Below, one piece after another: positions 18,282 to 27,292 of a stretch of 64,000 bases of DNA. The DNA lies in assembly GCF_014168535.1 (NCBI RefSeq), contig NZ_CP060007.1:1674001-1738000 (forward strand), in the 5' to 3' direction. The notes under the pieces were generated by a model. It saw only the letters and a list, made by a program, of their open reading frames with translations, was not told the DNA's origin and did not search any database. The translations under genes and the position numbers were made by a program. This stretch comes from Lacibacter sediminis (GTDB taxonomy: Bacteria > Bacteroidota > Bacteroidia > Chitinophagales > Chitinophagaceae). Every line of letters begins with the position of its first letter. Position 1 is the first letter of the stretch.

Positions 18282-19682
18282 ATGAAATTTATGAAACGTT
18301 TTTTACTGATTGTATTCCTGCAGTTTTCTTTTCTTCTGGTGATGGCCGCAGAGGGAATCAATTTCCAGGAAGGAAGTTGGAAAACAGTTCTGGCAAAAGC
18401 CAAGGCCGAAAACAAACTGGTTTTTATTGATGTATACACAAGTTGGTGCGGTCCCTGCAAAAAAATGGTAGCTGATGTGTTTCCACAAACCAAGGTGAGT
18501 GAGTTCTTTAATAAGTCTTTTGTAAACTACAAAATTGACGCAGAGAAAGGTGAAGGAATCATGATTGCTAAACGTTTTGCAGTGAAAGCATATCCAACCT
18601 ACCTGTTTGTCAACGGTGATGGTGAATTGGTGTATCGCTTTGGTGGTTATAATGAAGCTGCTCCTTTTCTTGCGCACGCAGCAAATGCGCTCAAAGAAAA
18701 AGACGATCCAAATCCGATTGCAAAATGGAACCAGGAATATGAATCCGGTAAACGAGATATAACATTTTTAATAGCTTATCTGAAGAAGCGTGCTTTACTG
18801 AAATTGCCATCAGCAGAAATTGCGGATGAATTGATAAGCCGGGTGTTACCCGGGGATATTGGGTACTCGGAATTTTTAAATTCAGTTTTCTTTTACGATG
18901 CAAATATTGAATACGCACCGGGGGGGAAGCTGTTTGCGTATGTGGTATCCAATCATCAGCTTCTTGATTCTATTAGCGGAAAAGCAAAAGGATATTCATT
19001 GCGATTGATGCAACAGGGTATTCGTAATTATTTCTTTAAACATATTATTCCTGATTACAGGGAAGACTTTCTGCCGGTTATTTGTGATGCCGGTAAAAAG
19101 ATCTCGCAGCTATTACAGGAAAAAGACACAGCAGCAACGGAACGGAGGTGGGCTTTGGATTATTACAACAAAACAGGCGATACAATAAAATTGTTTCCTG
19201 CTGCAGTTGATTATGTTGTTAGTGGCTTATACAAAATGGATACCGTTGCAATGAAAGCAGCTGACGAAGCAGATTATAAAAAGTTCAGAGAACCTTACAT
19301 CAATGGTACAGCAGATTCAACAAAATCAGAAAACTGGGAATTACTGAACAGAGTTAACAGAAGCCGCCGTATGATTACATTTTCCTATCAGTTACGGGAT
19401 GCAGCTGAAGCGGTTTACATGAACAGCAATAATCAAAATCATTTAGCATTGGCGTTACGTTGGGCAGAGCAGGCACAGCGATTTTTTCCTCACTTTTCAA
19501 ATCTGTCTGTTTATGCAGCATTACTTTATAAAACAGGGAAAAAAGAGCAAGGCATTGCTCGCATGAAGCAGGCCGCATCGGATAGTATTCTCGATACAAA
19601 CAATGAAGTAAAAAAGCTGATTCTTGAAAATGTAGAAAAAATGAAAGGAGGCGGCATGCCTCCTAAAACCTGGCGGCTATAA
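18282..19682 (+). CDS. Secreted thioredoxin-family protein with long helical C-terminus
   Basis: An exported protein of 466 residues. A signal peptide (LIVFLQFSFLLVMAAEG) is followed by a thioredoxin domain of about 110 residues with VFIDVYTSWCGPCKKM (Cys56, Cys59) and the cis-proline loop VKAYPTYLFV. The remaining 330 residues are mostly helical and have no clear family; a tetratricopeptide-like stretch appears near the end (HLALALRWAEQAQRFFPHFSNLSVYAALLYKTG). The pairing of a short-spaced CxxC thioredoxin with a large helical tail is common in Bacteroidota lipoprotein or periplasmic redox proteins. It follows the TlpA-like gene by 120 bases and may have its own promoter. The exact function is unknown. 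Confidence 0.88.
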   Translation: MKFMKRFLLIVFLQFSFLLVMAAEGINFQEGSWKTVLAKAKAENKLVFIDVYTSWCGPCKKMVADVFPQTKVSEFFNKSFVNYKIDAEKGEGIMIAKRFAVKAYPTYLFVNGDGELVYRFGGYNEAAPFLAHAANALKEKDDPNPIAKWNQEYESGKRDITFLIAYLKKRALLKLPSAEIADELISRVLPGDIGYSEFLNSVFFYDANIEYAPGGKLFAYVVSNHQLLDSISGKAKGYSLRLMQQGIRNYFFKHIIPDYREDFLPVICDAGKKISQLLQEKDTAATERRWALDYYNKTGDTIKLFPAAVDYVVSGLYKMDTVAMKAADEADYKKFREPYINGTADSTKSENWELLNRVNRSRRMITFSYQLRDAAEAVYMNSNNQNHLALALRWAEQAQRFFPHFSNLSVYAALLYKTGKKEQGIARMKQAASDSILDTNNEVKKLILENVEKMKGGGMPPKTWRL

Positions 19683-19840
19683 ATTTTCGATCGAGGTTGA
19701 CCGGATTGATTTTAACATTGATTTGTTCAACGAGCAAATTCAGGCTAATGCATACAGGTGGTCAGAGGTTTTTTTATTAAGTACGTAAAACAACATTGTT
19801 TGCAGCTTTCGACATAACAATTAAAAATTAAAGGCAGCAT

Positions 19841-20163
19841 AATGGTACACAAAAGGGGAGGACAGTGGTATGCCCAACTATTCCGGTGCAGGCTGGATCG
19901 TTCGTACACAAAAAGATCGTGGACTGTTTTATCAGAATTTCACCTTGGCTTTATTAGAATCAAAAAACTGCGTGGGCTTTCATTGGTTCAAATACCAGGA
20001 TAATGATCCTTCTAATTTAAAGACTGATCCATCTGACAGAGATGCGAATAACGGAATTGTAACACTTGGTTATTCGCTGTACAGCGATCTTACCGAGAAA
20101 ATGAAAGAGTTAAATACAAATGTGTATCAGCTGATTGTTTTTTTTGATCAACGTAATAAATAA
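19841..20163 (+). pseudogene. 3'-terminal fragment of a second agarase-like gene
   Basis: These bases match the end of the agarase-like gene (from 5053 to 5375) with about 14 differences in some 320 bases. The match begins inside the codon for the catalytic nucleophile, so no catalytic centre is left; an open frame of 97 codons from an ATG at 19870 is all that could be translated, with no signal peptide. Only about four of the changes alter the protein, and most fall at third codon positions. That pattern means the two copies diverged while both were under selection and this one was cut down later, rather than being a fresh partial copy. It ends just before a strong bidirectional terminator. 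The 158 bases between the thioredoxin gene and the fragment show no similarity to the rest of the agarase-like gene. Confidence 0.85.
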
Positions 20164-20178
20164 AGCTGTTTCAAAATT

Positions 20179-20208
20179 AAAAGACCCCGAAATACTTCGG
20201 GGTCTTTT
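20179..20208. terminator. Bidirectional terminator between converging genes
   Basis: A perfect 13-pair stem, AAAAGACCCCGAA and TTCGGGGTCTTTT, closes a 4-base loop (20192-20195), with A and T tracts on either side. It serves the plus-strand fragment ending at 20163 and the minus-strand giant gene ending at 20284. Confidence 0.9.
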
Positions 20209-20283
20209 AATTTTCATAAGGGTTATGATTGTGCTGCTACTGTATCACTATTTTTTACTGCTGCGTTGTTGGCAGTGTTAAAA

Positions 20284-23200
20284 CTAATCCGCTTGTTTAA
20301 TCAGCTTCGTTGTTATTTTCTTTTCACCCTGTATCACTTCCATCACATACATGCCAGGGAAGTAGCTGTTTCCAATTTGTATGGTTTGCCCTGCTTTTAT
20401 ATTTCTGATCAGTTCTACTTCTTTGCCGTTCATGCTAAGAACCCGTACATTGATTGGCATTTTTTCATCCATGCTTTCAATCCTGATCATGAAATAGGAA
20501 GTGCTCGGGTTGGGGTATGTTTTGATATTGAATTTTACTGCCGGCAGTAATTCAATCTGCTCAACATTGTTGCTGATTCTTGGTGCTGTAACAGAACAAA
20601 TTCCTCCACCTGAAACAGATGCTTCGCCTCCATTCAATTTTTGCTGGATGGTTGCAGTTCCATTCCAATTACTCGAATACCAAATGCCACCAGCTTTTCG
20701 ATAAAGTGTAATCGCTACTTTCTGATCACATCCATTCTGGTAAATAACCATTTCAAATGTTGAGCCGCCTTCGATCTGAACAAGACTAAGATCAGTCATC
20801 TGCTCGTAGAGATTGGCCTTTGCACTGAATGTAGCAGTTGCAGTTGGTGAGCTTACATTCAGCGAGGAAATAGCACTGGTTGCAATAATATATGTATGCA
20901 GTTCTGTATCTAACATTCCATCGGGTTTATAATAACTGCGTACTAAGACATTGGCTTTTCCCTTTGGATTTGTTCCCGATTTAGTATAAGTGATGTCGGC
21001 CTGGAAATCTGTATTCAGTCCGGACTTGCCTCTCACATAACCGGAAGAACTGATGTTTTCTATTCTGCCACCACCTACCATGTAGCCTCCAGGTATCGGT
21101 TTAGAAACCGTAACAATTGTTTGTGCTGATGATAAGTTCGGATTATTTATATACGCACCTGAAATACCAACTGCTATCTGGAAGTTTTGTGCATTGTTCG
21201 AACCAATGTTAAAGTTCACAATTGCACTTGCAGTTCCAACAGATCCATCATTGATATCGATCAATCCTACAGGAAGATTTTGTGCACCGTTGATTGGCGT
21301 TAATGTTGTACCGTTCACGAGATAGAAAGTAACTTTTGCACCTCTCATATCACCTCTTGGTGCACTGTTATCTCTGATAGTAGTAGACAATGTAACTGAA
21401 GCAGTAGTAGAGTTTGGTCCGGAAGTCCATGCGAACAATGTACCTGTATAGAAACCTACAAAGTCATTGTAAGGACTTGCATTGCGTTGCAATACTGTTA
21501 TAGATTTCGCTTCCGAACTTCCTTCGTAATTATTATTTGTACTTGTAAATGTTGCAGTAACTGAATATGGATTTACTGCAGGAAGATTCGAAACCTGTGG
21601 TGCCATTGTTGCCTGCACAATACCTTCTGAATCACCGGGGATTGGTACTACGGCAACAGGTGATCCATATGCTACACCTCCAATAGAGAATTGTACAGTT
21701 CCTGTTAAAGCACCCGCCGTATTTGCCGGTTTTATTTTTGCAGTCATTGTTAACGGATCCATATAACGAACCGTTGCAGCACTTGTGATCAGGGTAGTTG
21801 TTGATCCTGCCTTATTGATTTTTGCATTTGTAACTGCAGTGCTGTTCAATAGTGTATAGTTGCCTGCATCATTTCCGGAAATAGTAATACCTGTTACAGA
21901 AACCTCCCATGTGCCGGCATTAAAGTCGGCAAAGTTAGCTGCACTGAATGATGCTGATACATCATCTCCACCAACTTTATCTGTAGAGAGCGTAACGTTA
22001 GCCACTGTGTTTCCATCATATACTTTATCAATACCTGAAGCTGAAACTGTAACATCTTTTGGCGTGATCACTGCGTCATTGCTTGTATTAACTGAAGTAA
22101 CTGAAAGAACATAATTGGCAGCAGCAGTTCCTGCTAATTCAAGACCGGAAACATTTATCACATGGGTTGTGCTTACATTTTTCGAATCAAAATTGGCACT
22201 TGTGTGAGTGATGTTAAAGACATCATTATTTATTCTGTCATCAGATAACTTCACATTTGCAGTTGTGTTTAAAGGATCGGTTGTTACACTTGCATTTGTG
22301 TTACCATCATATACTTTAGAAGAACCTGTTGTGGCTGTTACTACCAGTGTTCTTTTTTCTATTTGCAGATTGCCGTTATTAACGGTAACGCTATAGTTTG
22401 GATTTGAACCCAGGTCAATAGCAATCGGGTAACTGCCTGCTGATGAAAACTTCTCAGCAGCAGTAGAAAGGGTGTAGTTCAATGCATCGCCATTGATGGT
22501 ACCACTAACAGTTGCATCAAGAGCAGGGTTGTCTTCGCCATAGATTTTTGTTTTATCATTTGCAGCAATGGTTACTGTGATTGGGTTAACTGTAAGAATA
22601 ACTGTATTGGTTGAAGCAGTACCACAACTGTTCGTAATAACACATTTGTATTGGTAACCACTCATTGAAACTGTTAATGAACTGATATCAAGTTGTGCAG
22701 AATTAAATCCTGTGTAGATACTTCCCGGATTATTTTCAGAAGCAGTGATGTTCACAAAACCACTTCCTGTATTGATTTGCCATTGATAAGCGATAGCTGT
22801 ACCTGCTCCTTCAAATGAAAAACGTGCAGTGTCGCCATAGCTTTTCTCTCTGTCAACCGGCTGTGTTGTAACAGTAGGTACAGCACAGGTTAATTCATAT
22901 GCACCAGTTATAATACGTGGCTGTGTTGGAGTGAACTGGTTGTTGAATCCTTGTTGAGACGAAGCTGCAACAGTTCCGCCGCTTGCACTCACACCTGAAA
23001 TTGAATACACATTTCCACCGGGAACAGTAACGGTTGCCGGATAAGAGAAATAGATTTCTTTATTGGTAGCCACTGGTGCTATGAAATCTGTTGCTGCATT
23101 CAAAGGGACACTAAGTGTAGTGGGGTTGGTATAAAATTTATAATCCACATTTACAGAAATTGCACCTGCGGGTAAACCGCTTGTTGTAAATGTAACATTG

Positions 23201-26200
23201 CTGATCGGTTGTTCCCTGATTACAATTTTATCAAGAAATGGAGCATCAGCAGTTGTTGCACGCATTTCAATTGTGTTAACACCTTGCACCAATGCCAGTG
23301 GAATTGTTTTTATTTTAGGTGAACCGCCTTCAAAACACCAGTTGCCTGATGCTTCAAATGAATAAATAACATAAGCGCCTCCATTTACGGAGATTCTTAA
23401 ATTACGTGCCACTTTAGAGATATAAGAAATATCAACGTCGTATGTTTTGGCTTCAGCAACTAAAATGTTATTGTAACGTATGCCGTTAGCAGTACCTAAC
23501 GCCGGGCTGGCTAATGCACCATTCGATGCTGTGTTACAGGTAACAATAGATGTGCTTCCAACAATTTCAGCCAATTCTGCTTCAAGGTTAACATCTGTAA
23601 GAGGAGCTTTCTCCAATTTAATTTTATCAATGAAAGGAGAATTGGGAAGCGGAGAGCCTGCACCCCATGGTTTAATATCAATTGTGTTGATACCACGATT
23701 CAGATTTACGATCACTTCATGAATAGCAGGAGAACCCAATGTTGGATTTGAAGCATCAATGAAACACCAGTTTCCGGAAGAGACTGTTATTTGTCGGCCC
23801 ATAGTGACGCCATTTACAATTACTTTAAAGCTTCTGCTGTCTTTACTCATGTAAGAAACTTTCAGTTTGTAGGCACCTGGAGTAGCCGCAATTATATTCT
23901 GAAATCTTACTCCATTGGCTGCAGCTGTGCTCATATTTACCTGGATGCCGTTAGAGGAGTTTACACAGTTTTGCTGAGTTACTGTACCAAGGAACGTAGC
24001 AGTTTCTGCCTCAAACTCTAAATTTTCATTTAGCAGTAACACATCAGGATCTGTTGTTGATGGTGTTTTTCCTTTTGTTGCCACAGCAAGTCGATCAACA
24101 TGTACATTGCCACCGGCAACAGCAATTTTAACGGTGTGCTCTCCGGCAGAAAGGAAGTAACTGAAACTTCTGTCTTCCGTTCCATAACTGTAATAAAATT
24201 TCTTCCAATACCATTCATACACTGAACTTCCCAGACGATCCCATTTACGATAAGGCTCATCATCAACAGCGATCCATAAACTGTTCTCGCCTGCATTGAT
24301 AGCTTTGATCTTTGCCCAAAGTTCATATTCATCTGCTTTGGCAACATTGATTGTAAATGTGATCTGGTTGTCAGTGCCAGTTGGTGGTTGAGGTGAAGTG
24401 ATGTTCGTTCCACTCTTCAAATAAGCACCACCGCCTGTATTGGTTGATGTTTCAAGATTCCAGTTGGAACCTCGTGTTGCATTTTCTGCTTCGTAGAAAG
24501 TAAGAACATCTGTTACATCCAAACCAAACTTCACATCGGAAGGAGTACAGAAACCTTGATCTTTTTTAAGTGCTTCCAGATTTTCAAGTCCATTGGTAAT
24601 CACAATCTGATCAAGTTTGATATTGCTGTTCGGGAATTCAATTGTTAAACGGTGCATGCCCGTTCCCAGGTCATAAATTCTTGGTATCTGGAACCATGTA
24701 AAAGCAGAACTTGTAAATGGTGATATCTGCTCCGGTGCAGCACCATCCATTCCCATTTTTATTGCTCCTGTTCCGGTGGATGCAGAACGTATATAAACCC
24801 GGTAAGAGCCTGCCACTGAAGTTTCAAATTCAAAATGTATTTGTTTAGCAAGTGTTGTTGCACCTGCAAGATTTGCATCGCCTTTCAGGTATAAACCATT
24901 TGAAGCGTTTGCATCAGTCAAAACTGTCCATTGATTGCCAATATATTTTCCGCACTCTGCTTCAAAAGCAGTTGTGTTTATAATTGGAGAAACATAAGAT
25001 TGATCTAATCCGTCAAGATTATTGGGACATGTATATGTTGTCTTGGATATGGATGGGGCTGAAATATGATTTTTATATAAAGTGCCAATATTTGTAAGAG
25101 CACCGCTTGCATCAAAATAATTGGCAGATGATGTTGGTACCTGAGCAATACTGCTGTTTGGTTGAAAGTAAGCATACCGCTCTACATAACTGAGTGTATC
25201 AAGAAATGGTAATGCTAAAGTGAGAAAGCCTTCCTGTGTTGGATTTGGTCGATTTGGATTTGCATTGAACTCCGTAATCCAGATAGGTAACTTATAAATA
25301 TTGTAAACGCTTTGCAGATAAGTTTTGAAACGGTTAAAAATTTCCTGAGGAGTAGCGTTAGGGGTGCTTGCAGGATTACTTCCCCAATCGTACCAGTGTA
25401 CGGCTACAAAATCAAAACGCACATCTTTTGCTTTTGCAATTGTAGCAAAATCTTTTAACCAGCCAGTAGGACCGTTTTCACGTGGTGCTGGTGTTCCTAA
25501 CCGCACACCAAGGCTCATCAGGTTTTCATAATAAGCAACTGCTACTGCAGGCTGACAAAGATTATTGAATTGACCTGATTGATCTTCACAATTATCAGAT
25601 TCATTAAAACCTAATACCTGGGTTGTTTTTTTCTTTGCAATGATTTGACTCAAGGCAGACGGGAATGTTCCGCTTGCACCCCATGCCATTGGAACATATT
25701 CAGTATTTGGATATGGATTACCATTTAAATTCCAATTGTAATACCAGCCGGCATCAAGGTCATAATAAAAACCGGTTCCTTTCTTTGTAACCCAGTTCCA
25801 TGGTACTACTCTTATAAAACTTACATTACCCTGTAGCGCCACGTCAAGCGTATTCACAGTAAGATCTGACTCAGATGCAATATAGACTCTGCTTTTTCCT
25901 GTACCATTATCATTTACAGCCAACGTAGCCATAAAACCTCTTTTTAATTTGAATGAACGGATGTTGTTATTCATTCCATTAGGTACAGTTGAGCCGCTGT
26001 AAATAATATCTTCACTTACATCAGCAGACGAACCTTGCAAATTTGAATTGCTGTAAATCTTTGCAGGAGCAAATGCGTTAGAAAGAGGTCGCACCACCGA
26101 ACCGCTTTGATAATATTGATTAATACGGAAGTTATTATCCAAAGTGCCGGCAACATCATTTATAAAGATGTTACCTGTTCTTGCCAACAGATTTTTCGGA

Positions 26201-26751
26201 TTATCCTGCTTTAGGTAAACCCATGATGCAGCATCCAGAAAGTTTAATGAAAGCGATGCTGACATTGTTCCCTGCTGCAGATAAACGGTGCTTTCATTAT
26301 TTAATGATAAAACGCCTTGTGTTACTGAACCGTTTGTTACAGTAATAGTAGAGCTTACCAAAGTGAGCCCAAGTTGGGCGCAACCAAAAAATATATTACC
26401 ACTGGCAGCTACACTGGCAGATGAAATATAAAGATTGAAATTGATTGTGACACCAGGCTCTAATGTATTAGCATCGGGATGAGGATCGGTGACAAGATCC
26501 TGTGCAGAAGGACAGATCTGATACAAATACGGGCTTGAAGCATTGCAGGATTGTCCTGAATTATCTTCGGTTGCCATTCGCCAGTTGTTTTCATTAAAGA
26601 AATCATTGTCTGTTTCACCGGTCCAGTATAAATAACTTGTTGATGGATCACAGGGATTTCCACCTTGTTGTGCAGAAGTGGAAAGTGAAACAAAGCATAA
26701 TAAAATGATTGAAAATAGCAATGCCTGAAAACGGCTAGTGAATTTAAACAT
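20284..26751 (-). CDS. Giant modular secreted GH128-type glycoside hydrolase with carbohydrate-binding modules and T9SS sorting domain
   Basis: A 2155-residue extracellular protein. After a signal peptide (SLSTSAQQ) there is a repetitive beta-rich region to about residue 300, then a GH128-type catalytic domain (about 305-560): LGFNESDN with Glu384 as likely acid/base, DFVAVHWYDWG, and PIWITEFNANP with Glu494 as likely nucleophile. GH128 enzymes cut beta-1,3-glucans; here the usual NEPD is NESD. Four jelly-roll sugar-binding modules follow (from about 595, 750, 909 and 1054), then an Ig-like domain (about 1287), an MBG and two YDG-type repeats (about 1387-1650, KIYGEDNPA and KVYDGN twice), a Big-type domain, and a final type A sorting domain (TYPNPSTSYF...) for secretion system 9. 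A motif shared with other locus genes lies 87 bases upstream of the start. Substrate remains open. Confidence 0.88.
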   Translation of the reverse strand: MFKFTSRFQALLFSIILLCFVSLSTSAQQGGNPCDPSTSYLYWTGETDNDFFNENNWRMATEDNSGQSCNASSPYLYQICPSAQDLVTDPHPDANTLEPGVTINFNLYISSASVAASGNIFFGCAQLGLTLVSSTITVTNGSVTQGVLSLNNESTVYLQQGTMSASLSLNFLDAASWVYLKQDNPKNLLARTGNIFINDVAGTLDNNFRINQYYQSGSVVRPLSNAFAPAKIYSNSNLQGSSADVSEDIIYSGSTVPNGMNNNIRSFKLKRGFMATLAVNDNGTGKSRVYIASESDLTVNTLDVALQGNVSFIRVVPWNWVTKKGTGFYYDLDAGWYYNWNLNGNPYPNTEYVPMAWGASGTFPSALSQIIAKKKTTQVLGFNESDNCEDQSGQFNNLCQPAVAVAYYENLMSLGVRLGTPAPRENGPTGWLKDFATIAKAKDVRFDFVAVHWYDWGSNPASTPNATPQEIFNRFKTYLQSVYNIYKLPIWITEFNANPNRPNPTQEGFLTLALPFLDTLSYVERYAYFQPNSSIAQVPTSSANYFDASGALTNIGTLYKNHISAPSISKTTYTCPNNLDGLDQSYVSPIINTTAFEAECGKYIGNQWTVLTDANASNGLYLKGDANLAGATTLAKQIHFEFETSVAGSYRVYIRSASTGTGAIKMGMDGAAPEQISPFTSSAFTWFQIPRIYDLGTGMHRLTIEFPNSNIKLDQIVITNGLENLEALKKDQGFCTPSDVKFGLDVTDVLTFYEAENATRGSNWNLETSTNTGGGAYLKSGTNITSPQPPTGTDNQITFTINVAKADEYELWAKIKAINAGENSLWIAVDDEPYRKWDRLGSSVYEWYWKKFYYSYGTEDRSFSYFLSAGEHTVKIAVAGGNVHVDRLAVATKGKTPSTTDPDVLLLNENLEFEAETATFLGTVTQQNCVNSSNGIQVNMSTAAANGVRFQNIIAATPGAYKLKVSYMSKDSRSFKVIVNGVTMGRQITVSSGNWCFIDASNPTLGSPAIHEVIVNLNRGINTIDIKPWGAGSPLPNSPFIDKIKLEKAPLTDVNLEAELAEIVGSTSIVTCNTASNGALASPALGTANGIRYNNILVAEAKTYDVDISYISKVARNLRISVNGGAYVIYSFEASGNWCFEGGSPKIKTIPLALVQGVNTIEMRATTADAPFLDKIVIREQPISNVTFTTSGLPAGAISVNVDYKFYTNPTTLSVPLNAATDFIAPVATNKEIYFSYPATVTVPGGNVYSISGVSASGGTVAASSQQGFNNQFTPTQPRIITGAYELTCAVPTVTTQPVDREKSYGDTARFSFEGAGTAIAYQWQINTGSGFVNITASENNPGSIYTGFNSAQLDISSLTVSMSGYQYKCVITNSCGTASTNTVILTVNPITVTIAANDKTKIYGEDNPALDATVSGTINGDALNYTLSTAAEKFSSAGSYPIAIDLGSNPNYSVTVNNGNLQIEKRTLVVTATTGSSKVYDGNTNASVTTDPLNTTANVKLSDDRINNDVFNITHTSANFDSKNVSTTHVINVSGLELAGTAAANYVLSVTSVNTSNDAVITPKDVTVSASGIDKVYDGNTVANVTLSTDKVGGDDVSASFSAANFADFNAGTWEVSVTGITISGNDAGNYTLLNSTAVTNAKINKAGSTTTLITSAATVRYMDPLTMTAKIKPANTAGALTGTVQFSIGGVAYGSPVAVVPIPGDSEGIVQATMAPQVSNLPAVNPYSVTATFTSTNNNYEGSSEAKSITVLQRNASPYNDFVGFYTGTLFAWTSGPNSTTASVTLSTTIRDNSAPRGDMRGAKVTFYLVNGTTLTPINGAQNLPVGLIDINDGSVGTASAIVNFNIGSNNAQNFQIAVGISGAYINNPNLSSAQTIVTVSKPIPGGYMVGGGRIENISSSGYVRGKSGLNTDFQADITYTKSGTNPKGKANVLVRSYYKPDGMLDTELHTYIIATSAISSLNVSSPTATATFSAKANLYEQMTDLSLVQIEGGSTFEMVIYQNGCDQKVAITLYRKAGGIWYSSNWNGTATIQQKLNGGEASVSGGGICSVTAPRISNNVEQIELLPAVKFNIKTYPNPSTSYFMIRIESMDEKMPINVRVLSMNGKEVELIRNIKAGQTIQIGNSYFPGMYVMEVIQGEKKITTKLIKQAD

Positions 26752-26825
26752 GGCAAGTTTAGTTTTGATTTTTTCTGTTAATCCAAAACTATTTTCTTAC
26801 GAGTATAAACATGGGGACAATCAAC

Positions 26826-26838
26826 TCATTAAAGGGGT
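26826..26838 (-). promoter_or_regulatory. Candidate HTCS operator before the giant GH128-type gene
   Basis: Read on the minus strand the site is ACCCCTTTAATGA. Its first base is 87 bases before the start codon at 26751. A TAGTTTTG, which fits the Bacteroidota minus-7 form TAnnTTTG, lies 47 bases downstream of the motif start. It matches the shared motif less well in the T run than the other sites. Confidence 0.5.
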
Positions 26839-27009
26839 CGTTTTGTCTTAATTTAAACTACCGGAATATGAAATAAAAAATTGCCTTCTTTGTAAACAGA
26901 CACTACTATTGTTAATTGATTGTTGAAGGCCCTGAGCTGTTATGTTTCATCTTATTGCATTAACTATTGCAGTTTACTCAACAGAATTTTATTGCCTTGA
27001 CACATTACT

Positions 27010-27022
27010 ACCCCTTTCTTGA
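27010..27022 (+). promoter_or_regulatory. Candidate HTCS operator before the GH16 remnant and the FAD gene
   Basis: The site is ACCCCTTTCTTGA. It lies 76 bases before the ATG of the dead GH16-type gene, the same distance class as at live genes, and 283 bases before the FAD oxidoreductase start. A TACATTTA lies 47 bases after the motif start and could be a minus-7 element. It may now drive the FAD gene operon. Confidence 0.55.
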
Positions 27023-27085
27023 GATTAGAGTTTCCGCAAGCCAATTGATATAGCTCTACATTTATCGATATCATAAGTTTTTCTG

Positions 27086-27256
27086 ATGAAAATTATTCTC
27101 CTGCTGATTGCTCATTTGTTTTTGATTGCCAGTTACAAGTCAGGTTAATTAACTGAACAAACAATTTCCGTTCAATATAAGCTGGTTTGGTTTGATGGGC
27201 TTAATACTGATGGAGTGCAGGATTCAGTTAAGTGGAAATTTGATCAAGCGTTGTAA
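27086..27256 (+). pseudogene. Remnant of a secreted GH16-type lipoprotein gene
   Basis: A continuous frame of 56 codons starts ATG AAA and is broken by one in-frame TAA at codon 21. The first part is a lipoprotein-like signal, MKIILLLIAHLFLIASY, with Tyr where the lipobox cysteine is expected. The part after the stop contains YKLVWFDGLNTDGVQDSVKW, which closely follows the first strand of GH16 enzymes, usually KLVWSDEF then a DG..DS.KW block. The rest of the enzyme is gone. No change of frame is needed, so one substitution for the stop, one for the lipobox and a truncation explain it. It is clearly different from the first strand of the intact GH16 gene of this window (51062), so it was another GH16 member. 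Confidence 0.65.
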
Positions 27257-27292
27257 AAAATAATACCCAATCATCTTTCAAATAACTATAAA

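Larger units (their letters stand above)
26752..27292. other. Divergent intergenic region with two operator-like sites and a dead gene start
   Basis: The 541 bases between the giant minus-strand gene and the FAD oxidoreductase gene hold one candidate operator for each direction (26826-26838 and 27010-27022) and the remnant of a GH16-type lipoprotein gene (27086-27256). Between 26880 and 27000 nothing else was recognised. Confidence 0.6.
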
